Positions 31,217 through 38,370 of a stretch of 54,462 nucleotides of DNA are shown in pieces (within the stretch, counting starts at the first letter, position 1; each line of letters opens with the position of its first letter). The notes beneath the pieces were generated by a model. That model saw only the letters and a program-made list of their open reading frames with translations. It was not told the DNA's origin and searched no databases. The translations under genes and the position numbers were made by a program. The stretch is from Candidatus Nomurabacteria bacterium (GTDB taxonomy: Bacteria > Patescibacteriota > Minisyncoccia > Phycocordibacterales > CAIJYI01): NCBI GenBank assembly GCA_943356445.1, contig CALREZ010000002.1, forward strand, positions 1 to 54,462, given 5' to 3'.

Positions 31217-31480
31217 ATGATGGGATATTATGATTATGGTTATGAACCTCGTTTCAATGGATTTGGAATGATTATTGCCATTCTTTGTTGGGTCGCGGTT
31301 ATTTCATTCGTTGTCTTTCTTGTGAAACGATTCGGAATGTGCCACGGACGGCATTGTGGGCATATGGGTATGGGAGGGTTTCATGGAAATTCAGCCATGG
31401 ATATTTTGAAAGAACGGTACGCTAAAGGAGAAATTGACAAGAAAGAGTTTGAATCAATGAAAAAAGACCTGGAGGATTAG
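31217..31480 (+). CDS. Small membrane protein with C-terminal SHOCT domain (87 aa)
   Basis: One membrane helix (residues about 17-38), a His/Met/Gly-rich linker (MCHGRHCGHMGMGGFHG) that might bind copper or another metal, and the SHOCT motif DILKERYAKGEIDKKEFESM at the C-terminus. SHOCT proteins are widespread and of uncertain role. It lies 32 nt after nrdG. Confidence 0.8.
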   Translation: MMGYYDYGYEPRFNGFGMIIAILCWVAVISFVVFLVKRFGMCHGRHCGHMGMGGFHGNSAMDILKERYAKGEIDKKEFESMKKDLED

Positions 31481-31538
31481 TTTCACAAAAATAATATCAT
31501 TTCTAAAAAACTCATTAATGCTTAAGAAATCGCGGACA

Positions 31539-31651
31539 AAGGTCTTTCCTTAAGGAGGAGTGCAGCGAAGCGTAACGACAGGGAAAGGAGCACCACAAGA
31601 GTATTTCCATTTTTATAGTCGCTCCACTCCTTAAAAATTAGGTCAGACCTT
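31539..31651. other. Structured intergenic element
   Basis: Nested inverted repeats: AAGGTCT / AGACCTT (31539-31545, 31645-31651) outside TTAAGGAG / CTCCTTAA (31550-31557, 31627-31634), separated by about 70 nt with no open frame. Could be a small RNA or a mobile repeat; no promoter is obvious. Confidence 0.35.
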
Positions 31652-31704
31652 GGGTAGCGATTTCGGTTAGTAGAAGTAAAATAGTTTTTTAGAAATGGTA
31701 TAAC

Positions 31705-31740
31705 AAACAAAAAACCGATGTTTTCATCGGTTTTTTGTTT
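31705..31740. terminator. Terminator of tRNA-Gly(TCC)
   Basis: Perfect 16-bp stem AAACAAAAAACCGATG / CATCGGTTTTTTGTTT with TTTT loop, 3 nt beyond the tRNA 3' end. Confidence 0.85.
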
Positions 31741-31743
31741 TTC

Positions 31744-31816
31744 TGTGCGGGTACGGAGAATCGAACTCCGGTATGCACTTTGGAAGAGTGCCATTCTACC
31801 ATTAAATTATACCCGC
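31744..31816 (-). tRNA. tRNA-Gly (anticodon TCC)
   Basis: Minus strand: acceptor GCGGGTA / TACCCGC, anticodon loop CTTCCAA, T-arm CGGAG-TTCGATT-CTCCG. CCA is not encoded. Confidence 0.95.
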
Positions 31817-31850
31817 CTCCGTTGAAGCTATGGCGGGCGAAGCCCGCTTT
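31812..31850. repeat. Inverted repeat flanking hicBA, left copy
   Basis: 39 nt that reappear inverted at 32366-32404 with 37 of 39 identities. It overlaps the first five bases of tRNA-Gly(TCC) and contains the hairpin GCGGGC-TTC-GCCCGC (read on the minus strand). Confidence 0.8.
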
Positions 31851-31920
31851 GCAAAGTTGAGTACTTGGATAATATACCAAAACGTATGACTTTTTGCAAA
31901 TCTTATGCTACTATTGGTGT

Positions 31921-32139
31921 ATGAAAAATAATTTTACGGCTGTATATAAAAAAACAGGAAGATGGTATTCCGCATGGATAGAGGAGATTTCCGGAATAAA
32001 TACCCAAGGGAAAACATTGACTGAGGCTCGAGAAAACCTGAAAGATGCCATTCTTCTTACTATTGAAGCGAATAGATATGCCAATCAACCGAAGAAAAAT
32101 GAAAAGGTAAGGAAAGAGCAAATTGCCATCTTGGTTTAG
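31921..32139 (+). CDS. hicB: HicB-type antitoxin
   Basis: A 72-aa protein with the partial RNase H fold of HicB: TAVYKKTGRWYSAWIEEISG, then TQGKTLTEARENLKDAI. It lacks a C-terminal DNA-binding domain, so repression of the operon may depend on the complex. ATG 31921 is fixed by TACTAT ending 6 nt upstream. hicA starts 2 nt after its stop. The pair lies between two inverted repeats and two tRNA genes. Confidence 0.88.
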   Translation: MKNNFTAVYKKTGRWYSAWIEEISGINTQGKTLTEARENLKDAILLTIEANRYANQPKKNEKVRKEQIAILV

Positions 32140-32140
32140 C

Positions 32141-32323
32141 ATGAAACGAGTTGATTTCATAAAGTTTTTGAAAGAAAATAACTGTACTTTAGAAAGAGAA
32201 GGAGCGAAACATAGCTTATTTTTCAATAAAATGACAAGAAAATCTTCTACTGTACCACGGCATGCAGAAATAAACGATTTTCTTTGTAAGAAAATCTCAC
32301 GAGATTTGGGAATAAAATTTTAG
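32141..32323 (+). CDS. hicA: HicA-type mRNA interferase toxin
   Basis: A 60-aa double-stranded-RNA-binding-fold toxin that cleaves mRNA. Visible: VDFIKFLKENNCTLEREGAKHS with the catalytic His in GAKHSLF, and the TVPRHAEINDFLCKKI segment. ATG 32141 is preferred over an in-frame start inside hicB because HicA begins M-K-R-x-x-F. Confidence 0.88.
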   Translation: MKRVDFIKFLKENNCTLEREGAKHSLFFNKMTRKSSTVPRHAEINDFLCKKISRDLGIKF

Positions 32324-32365
32324 TTTCCAAAAAACGAAATTTCTGATAGAGTATAAAACAAAGAG

Positions 32366-32404
32366 AAAGCGGGCTTCGCCCGCCATAGCTTCAGTGGAGG
32401 CGGG
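32366..32404. repeat. Inverted repeat flanking hicBA, right copy
   Basis: Mirror copy of 31812-31850. It overlaps the first four bases of tRNA-Pro(GGG). TATAAA at about 32352 could be the tRNA -10, making the repeat the transcribed tRNA leader. Confidence 0.8.
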
Positions 32405-32474
32405 CTGTAGTATACCGGTAGTACGTGTCCATGGGGTGGATATAGACCGGGTTCGATTCCCGGCAGCCCGACCA
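32401..32474 (+). tRNA. tRNA-Pro (anticodon GGG), CCA encoded
   Basis: Acceptor CGGGCTG / CAGCCCG, anticodon loop ATGGGGT in stem TGTCC / GGATA, T-arm CCGGG-TTCGATT-CCCGG, followed by A-CCA. Confidence 0.95.
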
Positions 32475-32526
32475 AACAAAAACCAGTCAAAGTTCGCATA
32501 TGCGAACTTTGACTGGTTTTTGTTTG
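32473..32526. terminator. 54-bp perfect palindrome / terminator at the tRNA-Pro 3' end
   Basis: Two 27-bp arms with no loop, centred at 32499/32500 (GCATATGC); it begins inside the encoded CCA. As RNA the stem ends in T-rich sequence, so it can act as terminator in both directions. Confidence 0.85.
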
Positions 32527-32555
32527 TTGCGGGTCTTTTTGTTATACTGGTTCAT

Positions 32556-33764
32556 ATGAAAGAAAACTTTGAAGAATCGCTTTTACAAACAAACGAAGAA
32601 ATTAAAAAATATAAAACAGCTGAAACCGATACTGAAAAAGAGAGTATTTTGAAAGAGATGGAAAGAATGGAAAAAGAGTATGTTCGCGATGACATCTGGA
32701 GCCGGGAAACCAGTAAAGAGGTCGTTTCCTTACAGATGAAAAAACACAAAGTAATGGAGGAACTTCATGAAAAGATCCAAGCGCTTGAAAAAGGAGAGGC
32801 TGTTTCCGGCTTTACAGAAGGCGAGCCGCGATCTGTTGAGTGGAATAAGGCGGGTCATCGCGCAATGGTGGCGCTTCCTTCTGGCAAGCGAGCTCCAGCT
32901 ACTGTCGGGGAGTTGGTGACCGATGGAGAGTGGGGAATCGCTTATACTCTCGGGAAAGACATCCCGAAAGACATTAAAAAACGTTTTGTTGTCGCGGAAG
33001 CGCGCCGAAAAATCCTTGCGCTTGCCGACGAACAGATAATAGAAACCGAAAGAGTAAAAAAGAAAACAACAAACACTTCCTACCGAAACATTTTTGAAGA
33101 TGTTGATAAAGAAAAGAAAACCGGTTTTATCGCGGAGAAGTTGGTAAAAACTTTTTTCCAAAAAAATATTATTGACCATGAACTCAAAATCCGTATGGAA
33201 GAAGTCGATGTACAGAGAGACGTTGACCAGAAAATAGATTTTATTCTTCGTCTTCCACACCACACAAGAGGTGTTGGGACAGAAAGTTCCAGAGATAAAG
33301 AAAATATTGGAATACAATTGACTATTGATAATAGAGTAAGCGCTCAAGAAAGAAAAAATAGGCAGATAACAGAAGCAAAAAAACATTTAGGAGAAGATGT
33401 TGACGATATTGTTCTCGTCACTTTGCCATTAACCGAATTAAGTTTATTGGTTCACCAGTGGAAGGAAGATGAAATGCGCCCGGGCGGACCGATAAAAAGA
33501 TGGGATGATTCAAGAAAAGAACAGGTATTCCGCGGAGTTTTACAGGGACTTTTTTCAGAGAATGAAATCACTGGTATGTGGGAAAGTGTCTTAGGTGAAA
33601 CACCGGAGGTTATACGTGCGAACCACGAGGAATTTGTTGCTAAATCAGAAGAAAGATTGGCAGTTGCTCAAAAAACAGAACCAAAACTTCCCGACGAAGG
33701 GGGGCAAGAGAATCTGGATAAATTTGCGAATAAATACGGCAAGTGGTTTGGGAAGAAAAAGTAG
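32556..33764 (+). CDS. Unrecognised protein with possible PD-(D/E)XK nuclease-like core (402 aa)
   Basis: The first 90 residues are a Lys/Glu coiled coil. Residues 95-160 (GHRAMVALPSGKRAPATVG) look like a separate small domain. Residues about 225-300 hold EKLVKTFFQKN, DVDQKIDFIL and IGIQLTID, reminiscent of the E...D-x(n)-Q/E-x-K/T core of PD-(D/E)XK folds, but the final Lys is not clear. No family recognised. ATG 32556 is fixed by TATACT (32543-32548) ending 7 nt upstream; the longer frame runs through tRNA-Pro and is rejected. Confidence 0.55.
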   Translation: MKENFEESLLQTNEEIKKYKTAETDTEKESILKEMERMEKEYVRDDIWSRETSKEVVSLQMKKHKVMEELHEKIQALEKGEAVSGFTEGEPRSVEWNKAGHRAMVALPSGKRAPATVGELVTDGEWGIAYTLGKDIPKDIKKRFVVAEARRKILALADEQIIETERVKKKTTNTSYRNIFEDVDKEKKTGFIAEKLVKTFFQKNIIDHELKIRMEEVDVQRDVDQKIDFILRLPHHTRGVGTESSRDKENIGIQLTIDNRVSAQERKNRQITEAKKHLGEDVDDIVLVTLPLTELSLLVHQWKEDEMRPGGPIKRWDDSRKEQVFRGVLQGLFSENEITGMWESVLGETPEVIRANHEEFVAKSEERLAVAQKTEPKLPDEGGQENLDKFANKYGKWFGKKK

Positions 33765-33813
33765 TATTTTGCGGTGATATTTGATATAACATACAAATAA
33801 CACCGCAAAACAA

Positions 33814-33898
33814 GCCCGGGTGGCGAAATTGGTAGACGCGTACGCTTCAGGTGCGTATGTCGCAAGACATGGAGGTTCAAGTCCTCTCCCGGGCACCA
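33814..33898 (+). tRNA. tRNA-Leu (anticodon CAG), CCA encoded
   Basis: Acceptor GCCCGGG / CCCGGGC, anticodon loop TTCAGGT in stem TACGC / GCGTA, a long variable arm (TGTCGCAAGACA), T-arm GAGG-TTCAAGT-CCTC, then A-CCA. Confidence 0.95.
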
Positions 33899-34073
33899 TA
33901 AAAAAAGACCTTTTCGTTTGGTCTTTTTTTATGGTGCCCGGGAAGAAAGTGAACTGCTTCACTTTCGGGAGGACTTGAAGCCTTTCTCCTGTATTTGTGA
34001 ACGGCGAGGCCGCCGTGAACAAATAGGAAAAGGGTACTGCGGCAGTAAGCCGAAAGATTCCTCTCCCGGGCAC
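33887..34073. repeat. tRNA-Leu 3'-end palindromic scramble
   Basis: A 24-bp perfect hairpin (33887-33910 with 33920-33943) includes the tRNA acceptor end and CCA. The inverted copy continues with GAGGACTTGAA (33969-33979), but is interrupted by the hairpin GAAAGTGAA / TTCACTTTC. A further hairpin (33992-34025) follows, then a direct 15-nt copy of the tRNA end, TCCTCTCCCGGGCAC (34059-34073). So three pieces of the same tRNA end lie within 190 bp. Confidence 0.8.
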
Positions 34074-34102
34074 AAAAAATCATCCGCTTCTGCGGATTTT
34101 TT
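34074..34102 (+). terminator. Intrinsic terminator
   Basis: ATCCGC-TTCT-GCGGAT stem preceded by A6 and followed by T5; ends the palindromic region before alr. Confidence 0.75.
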
Positions 34103-34164
34103 GTGTATTTCTTGTTGTTTTGTCAATGTAACCCTCTTTTTGTTTTTCGGTTATACTATTTATA

Positions 34165-35298
34165 ATGAATAACAAAACTCAACCGGTGAAACTCCGTACC
34201 TGGATAGAAATAGACAAGCGGGCGGCGGCTCAAAACTATAAGGTTTTTCGGAGTATTCTGAAACCGAAAACGAAACTGATGGCCGTTGTGAAATCCAATG
34301 CCTACGGGAATGAACTTATCGGTTTTTCCAAAATGCAGGATCAGTTCGGAGCTGACGCTTTCGGAGTGGACTCTATTACCGAGGGGTTGGCGCTTCGGGA
34401 AGCGGGAATAGTGAAACCGATTTTGGTTTTGGGTTATACTATTCACGAAAATGTCCACATTGCTTCAGAAAAGAATATCAGCATTACACTTTCTAATTTT
34501 GAGGCACTTTCTTTGTTGGTAAAAGAAAAAATACCGATTACGGTTCACATAAAAATTGATAGCGGTATGCATCGGCAGGGATTCTTCCTGAAAGATGTAA
34601 AAAAACTCGCCGATATTCTTTTGAAGAATAAACACATTACGGTAGAAGGAATGTATACCCATTTTGCCAATGCGAAAAATCCGAGCTTTACCGCTGATAC
34701 CGACAAACAAGCGATGGAATTCAAACAAGCCACGGATATTTTTGAAAAAGCTGGTTTCCGTTTTATAAAACACGCGAGCGCGACATCAGGCGCTTTGCTT
34801 TTTCCGGAGTATCACTTTGATATGGTTCGCATCGGTATCGGTTTGTCTGGTTTATGGCCGGCAAAGGAAGTGGAGAGGGCGCTGGAGAAAAAAATAAAAC
34901 TGACCCCGATACTTTCTTGGAAAACGGTCGTTGCGGAGACGAAAACAATTCCGAAAGGTGATCGGATCGGTTACAACTTCACAGAAACTTTTTCCCATGA
35001 TACAGGGATCGCCATTTGTCCGATTGGTTACTGGCATGGATTTCCAAGATCTCTTTCTTCCATTGGTCATGCGCTGGTAGCAGGAAAGCGCGCAAGAGTG
35101 CTCGGTAGAGTTTCTATGGACATGATTACGGTTGACGTGAGTGATATAAAAAATATAAAAATAGGCGATGAGGTCGTTCTTATCGGAAAAATGAACAAAG
35201 AAGAAATTACTGCCGACGAATTCGCCGCTTATGCCGATACCTCAAGCTATGAGATTGTGACAAGAATCAACCCGAAAATTCAGCGAGTATTTTTATAA
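34165..35298 (+). CDS. alr: Alanine racemase
   Basis: A PLP enzyme making D-alanine for peptidoglycan. The 377 aa show the PLP lysine in VVKSNAYGNE (K43), the HIKIDSGMHRQGF segment, YTHFANA, RIGIGLSGLWP, the second catalytic Tyr in RIGYNFTETF, and SMDMITVDVS. Length is normal. TATACT (34152-34157) ends 7 nt before ATG, so it is predicted leaderless. It is convergent with the HU gene across a palindromic terminator. Confidence 0.95.
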   Translation: MNNKTQPVKLRTWIEIDKRAAAQNYKVFRSILKPKTKLMAVVKSNAYGNELIGFSKMQDQFGADAFGVDSITEGLALREAGIVKPILVLGYTIHENVHIASEKNISITLSNFEALSLLVKEKIPITVHIKIDSGMHRQGFFLKDVKKLADILLKNKHITVEGMYTHFANAKNPSFTADTDKQAMEFKQATDIFEKAGFRFIKHASATSGALLFPEYHFDMVRIGIGLSGLWPAKEVERALEKKIKLTPILSWKTVVAETKTIPKGDRIGYNFTETFSHDTGIAICPIGYWHGFPRSLSSIGHALVAGKRARVLGRVSMDMITVDVSDIKNIKIGDEVVLIGKMNKEEITADEFAAYADTSSYEIVTRINPKIQRVFL

Positions 35299-35308
35299 AG
35301 TTAGTGAA

Positions 35309-35350
35309 AAACAAAACTCCCTCCAATGGCCATTGGAGGGAGTTTTGTTT
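35309..35350. terminator. Bidirectional intrinsic terminator
   Basis: Perfect 21-bp arms without loop (AAACAAAACTCCCTCCAATGG and its complement) between convergent alr and hup. Confidence 0.92.
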
Positions 35351-35365
35351 GATGGTAAGTAAAAA

Positions 35366-35638
35366 CTATTTTACTGCGTCTTTGAGAGCCTTGGCTGCGC
35401 GGAATTTCGGAACTTTCATGGCGGCAACCTGGATCAATTCTCCTGTTTTCGGGTTTCTTGCGGTGCGAGCCTTGCGGGCTTTTACGGCGAAAATTCCGAG
35501 ACCGGCGATGGAGACATCGTCGCCTTTTTTGAGGCTTCCGATAATAGAGGAGACTACGGTTTCCACTACGTCCTCAGCCTGTTTCTTTGTGGTTCCGAGA
35601 ACTCCGTGTACCGCTTCAATTATATCTTGTTTGTTCAT
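35366..35638 (-). CDS. hup: HU-family nucleoid protein
   Basis: A 90-aa dimeric DNA-bending protein. Visible: NKQDIIEAV start, GLGIFAVKARKARTARNPKTGE (the beta arm that enters the minor groove, with the RNPKTG motif), and a C-terminal helix KFRAAKALKDAV. Complete and typical. It has a 326-bp upstream spacer holding two hairpin repeats. Confidence 0.97.
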   Translation of the reverse strand: MNKQDIIEAVHGVLGTTKKQAEDVVETVVSSIIGSLKKGDDVSIAGLGIFAVKARKARTARNPKTGELIQVAAMKVPKFRAAKALKDAVK

Positions 35639-35803
35639 AGTTATTATGCGTTTACTTTTAATGACGTCTACTTATACATTACGATTTTTGTATTAAGTTG
35701 ATCGACCAAATATGCTTGTATTTATTATATATTATAGAACTTTTAATGCAATAGAGCCGTGGAATGGCACAATAGTAAAATAATTTTCAATTTCATTGTT
35801 ATC

Positions 35804-35841
35804 TCCAGACGGGGTCTCTGACCCCGTCTGGAACGTTTTAG
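35804..35841. repeat. Dispersed hairpin repeat, copy 1
   Basis: 13-bp stem TCCAGACGGGGTC / GACCCCGTCTGGA, loop TCT, followed by ACGTTT. The hairpin inside cca (23224-23250) has the same architecture and the same GGAACGTTT tail with compensating C/T changes in both arms. Confidence 0.75.
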
Positions 35842-35876
35842 CTTTTGAAAATTTCATTGCTTTCTCTAAATATCAT

Positions 35877-35903
35877 GGACGGGGGTCAGAGACACCGTCC
35901 GGT
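35877..35903. repeat. Dispersed hairpin repeat, copy 2 (inverted, degenerate)
   Basis: GGACGGGGGTC-AGA-GACACCGTCC followed by GG. Its complement reads GACGGTGTCTCTGACCCCCG, nearly the same as copy 1, so the two copies are in opposite orientation 70 bp apart. Confidence 0.65.
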
Positions 35904-35916
35904 CACGAGGAAAACG

Positions 35917-35954
35917 AAAACTAGCCCTTTTCTTTTCAGAAAAGGGCTAGTTTT
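35917..35954 (-). terminator. Intrinsic terminator of rny
   Basis: 17-bp stem AAAACTAGCCCTTTTCT / AGAAAAGGGCTAGTTTT, loop TTTC, 11 nt after the rny stop. Confidence 0.9.
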
Positions 35955-35964
35955 ATAGGTTTTT

Positions 35965-37488
35965 CTATCTCGCGTATTCTATCACTCTGGATTCTCTGAT
36001 GACGTTCACTTTAATTTCTCCCGGATATTTGAGCTCGTTCTCAATGCGAATGGCAATTTCTCGGGCGAGTTTTTTGGACTCCAGATCGGTTACCGCTTCA
36101 GGGTAAACGAAGATTCTGATTTCTCGTCCCGCTTGCAAAGCGTAGGCTTTTTCCACACCCCCGAAAGACGTTGCGATCTTTTCCAATTCTTCAAGACGCT
36201 TGATATAGTTCTCAACGGAATCGCGGCGAGCGCCCGGACGTCCTCCGGAAATGGCATCGGCAACCTGCACTAAAATAGATTCAACCGTCTCGTACGGATA
36301 TTCCTCATGGTGCGCTTCCATAGCCTTGATAATCTTTTCATTCGCTCCGAATTTCTGAAGAATTCTTCTTCCGATATCAACGTGCGTTCCTTGAATTTCA
36401 TGATCAACCGCTTTTCCGATGTCATGGAGAAGTGCGCCGGCTTTGGCGATTTGGATATCCGCGCCGAGCTCTGTGGCGAGCATTCCGGCAATATGCGCCA
36501 TCTCAACAGAGTGCCGCAAAACATTTTGTCCGTAGCTGGTTCGGAAATGAAGTCGTCCCAAAATGGAAACGATTCTCGGATCAAGATTGAAGACCCCGCA
36601 TTCGTATACGGCTTTTTCTCCCTGATCTTTTATGATCTTGTTTATTTCATTCTTCGCCTTCTCCACCATCTCCTCAATTTTAACCGGCTGAATGCGTCCG
36701 TCGGCGATGAGGTTTTCAAGGGCGAGTTTGGCGATATTTCTTCGTACCGGATCAAAAGCGGAAATCGTGATGGAGCCCGGAGTATCGTCAACGATAAGCT
36801 CTACGCCCGCGGCTCTTTCAAACGCGCGAATGTTTCGTCCTTCTTTTCCGATTATTTTTCCTTTGATCTCGTCGGAGGGAATAGTGACCGCAGTGGTCAG
36901 CACATCCGAAGCGACGGAATTTCCGAGGCGATGAATGGCGGTCGTGAGAATTTCTCTCGCTTTTCTTTCCAGTTTTTCATTGCCGGTATGTTCCAGTTTT
37001 TGCATGCGAACGAGAATATCTTCTTCGTTCTGTTTTTCAACTTTCACCATGAGCTCTTCCTTCGCCTCCTCTTGAGAAAGCTTGGCGATGCGTGCGAGAT
37101 CTTTTTCCACTCCTTTTTTAAGATCCTCGGATTCTTCGCGTATCTTTTTGATCTCTACGACTTTTTGCTTGAGAGATTCAACTTCGCGATCAATATCCTG
37201 TTGGCGCTTGTCCAACAGTTCTTCTTTTTTGATAAACCGATCTTCCGTTTTTTGGAGGATCTCTTTTTTCTCTTTCTCCTCTTTTTTTATTTCTTCAACC
37301 TTTCGCGCGGCTTCTTTCTCCGCTTGCGCCGTAATCTTTTGAGCCTCTTCCTTTGCGGAAAGGAGCATCTGTTTGATCTGGATCTCCATGGAGCCCTTTT
37401 TCCCGAGGGAGACCAGAAGACGCAGATAGTACCCGAAAGCCACTCCCGCTAAGGTTATGACCACGAGCAATAAAATTTGTAATGACAT
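35965..37488 (-). CDS. rny: Ribonuclease Y
   Basis: A membrane-bound endoribonuclease that starts mRNA decay. The 507 aa have an N-terminal membrane helix (residues 3-25), a long charged coiled coil (residues 40-190), a KH domain (GKIIGKEGRNIRAFERAAG) and an HD phosphohydrolase-type domain (LLHDIGKAVDHE; HHEEYPYE). Length and order match the family. With pnp in the same window it suggests a Gram-positive-like decay machinery. Confidence 0.97.
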   Translation of the reverse strand: MSLQILLLVVITLAGVAFGYYLRLLVSLGKKGSMEIQIKQMLLSAKEEAQKITAQAEKEAARKVEEIKKEEKEKKEILQKTEDRFIKKEELLDKRQQDIDREVESLKQKVVEIKKIREESEDLKKGVEKDLARIAKLSQEEAKEELMVKVEKQNEEDILVRMQKLEHTGNEKLERKAREILTTAIHRLGNSVASDVLTTAVTIPSDEIKGKIIGKEGRNIRAFERAAGVELIVDDTPGSITISAFDPVRRNIAKLALENLIADGRIQPVKIEEMVEKAKNEINKIIKDQGEKAVYECGVFNLDPRIVSILGRLHFRTSYGQNVLRHSVEMAHIAGMLATELGADIQIAKAGALLHDIGKAVDHEIQGTHVDIGRRILQKFGANEKIIKAMEAHHEEYPYETVESILVQVADAISGGRPGARRDSVENYIKRLEELEKIATSFGGVEKAYALQAGREIRIFVYPEAVTDLESKKLAREIAIRIENELKYPGEIKVNVIRESRVIEYAR

Positions 37489-37724
37489 TTTGGGTGTTTC
37501 GCTGTACGCAAAAACCCCTACCAGTTAGGCGTTTCCCTAAAAAATATAGATAAAGATAGATATTTTCGTGTTTGAGAGCGCATAATCAAGATAATTTGGG
37601 TTTTCTTTGAACGAAACCGGAACCATCATCCTTTGACAACGGTATTTAACTCATAACGATACCCGTAATGATAGCAGAAGAGGGGTGAAAAGTCTACCGT
37701 GAGGGCAAAAGAGCTATAAAAAAA
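37489..37724. other. Gene-free leader region of rny
   Basis: About 235 bp between rny and the hicAB operon. On the minus strand a short hairpin CCTA / TAGG followed by GGTTTTT lies 30 nt before the rny start and could be a weak attenuator. I see no convincing promoter or gene. Confidence 0.3.
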
Positions 37725-37747
37725 GTGAGTCTTCTTTTTTGACTCAC
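37725..37747 (-). terminator. Intrinsic terminator of hicBA (37.7 kb)
   Basis: Stem GTGAGTC / GACTCAC with a 9-nt loop, followed on the minus strand by T7. Confidence 0.8.
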
Positions 37748-37751
37748 CCTT

Positions 37752-37979
37752 TTATAAATTATTGAATTCCTCTATTGATAATCCAGCCTGTTTTACTACG
37801 ATGTTGTAGAGAGTTCCTATGGGTATATCTTTTGAGCCATGAACCGGAATAGTAACAATTTTTGTGTTTTCCTCATTCTTCAGATACAAATGACTTCCTC
37901 TTTGATGCGTTTCAACAAAACCGATCTGTTTCAGTTTTTGTATCAACTTTTTTGCAGATAATCGTGCTAGTTTCGGCAT
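37752..37979 (-). CDS. hicA: HicA-type mRNA interferase toxin (second pair)
   Basis: A 75-aa toxin with SAKKLIQKLKQIGFVETHQRGSH (catalytic His after RGS), LYLKNEE and the IPIGTLYNIVVKQAGLS tail: the canonical HicA, better conserved than the 60-aa one at 32.1 kb. It follows the antitoxin by 12 nt. Confidence 0.92.
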   Translation of the reverse strand: MPKLARLSAKKLIQKLKQIGFVETHQRGSHLYLKNEENTKIVTIPVHGSKDIPIGTLYNIVVKQAGLSIEEFNNL

Positions 37980-37991
37980 ATTAAAAAGAAA

Positions 37992-38240
37992 TTATACCGT
38001 TTGCGGAACAAAGATTTTGAGATATGTTCCTTCTGTGTGAAAAACAGAACGGGGAATTTCCTTTTTTTCCTTAACAAGCACCTCTAAATAACCAAGCGCC
38101 GCTTCGCGCACATTTGACTCAGCCTCCGCAAAAGAATCTCCGAAAGAAGAAATATGGTTTAGTTCAGGAATGGTTGCCGTTATTTGACCGCTTTCCTTGT
38201 CTGCTTCGTATTCAATTTTGTACTCAAATTCATTTGACAT
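37992..38240 (-). CDS. hicB: HicB-type antitoxin (second pair)
   Basis: An 82-aa HicB with the E-x-D-x-x-S-G-Q-I-T-A-T-I-P-E-L pattern (EADKESGQITATIPELN) and GDSFAEAESNVREAALGYLE. Encoded upstream of the toxin. TATAAT (38252-38247) ends 6 nt before the ATG, predicting a leaderless message. Confidence 0.9.
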   Translation of the reverse strand: MSNEFEYKIEYEADKESGQITATIPELNHISSFGDSFAEAESNVREAALGYLEVLVKEKKEIPRSVFHTEGTYLKIFVPQTV

Positions 38241-38370
38241 ATTTGTATTATATAACTTTATTTTAAATAAAACAAGATTTCACTTTTTCTTCATTCTTTC
38301 TATTTATCCACTTTGTTCTCACCCCCCCGATACGGTATACTATACTCATGATTCATAATCTCCATGTCAT

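Noticed and set aside
32394-32555. Longer start for the 402-aa protein
   Set aside because: The extension would be translated from tRNA-Pro and its terminator; the TATACT 7 nt before ATG 32556 fixes the start.
36307-37452. 381-codon plus-strand frame opposite rny
   Set aside because: Antisense shadow of rny; composition is not that of a real protein.
37600-37640. Fluoride riboswitch-like GATGATGG in the rny leader
   Set aside because: The pairing around GGA / TCC is too short and the conserved downstream blocks are missing; rny is not a usual target.
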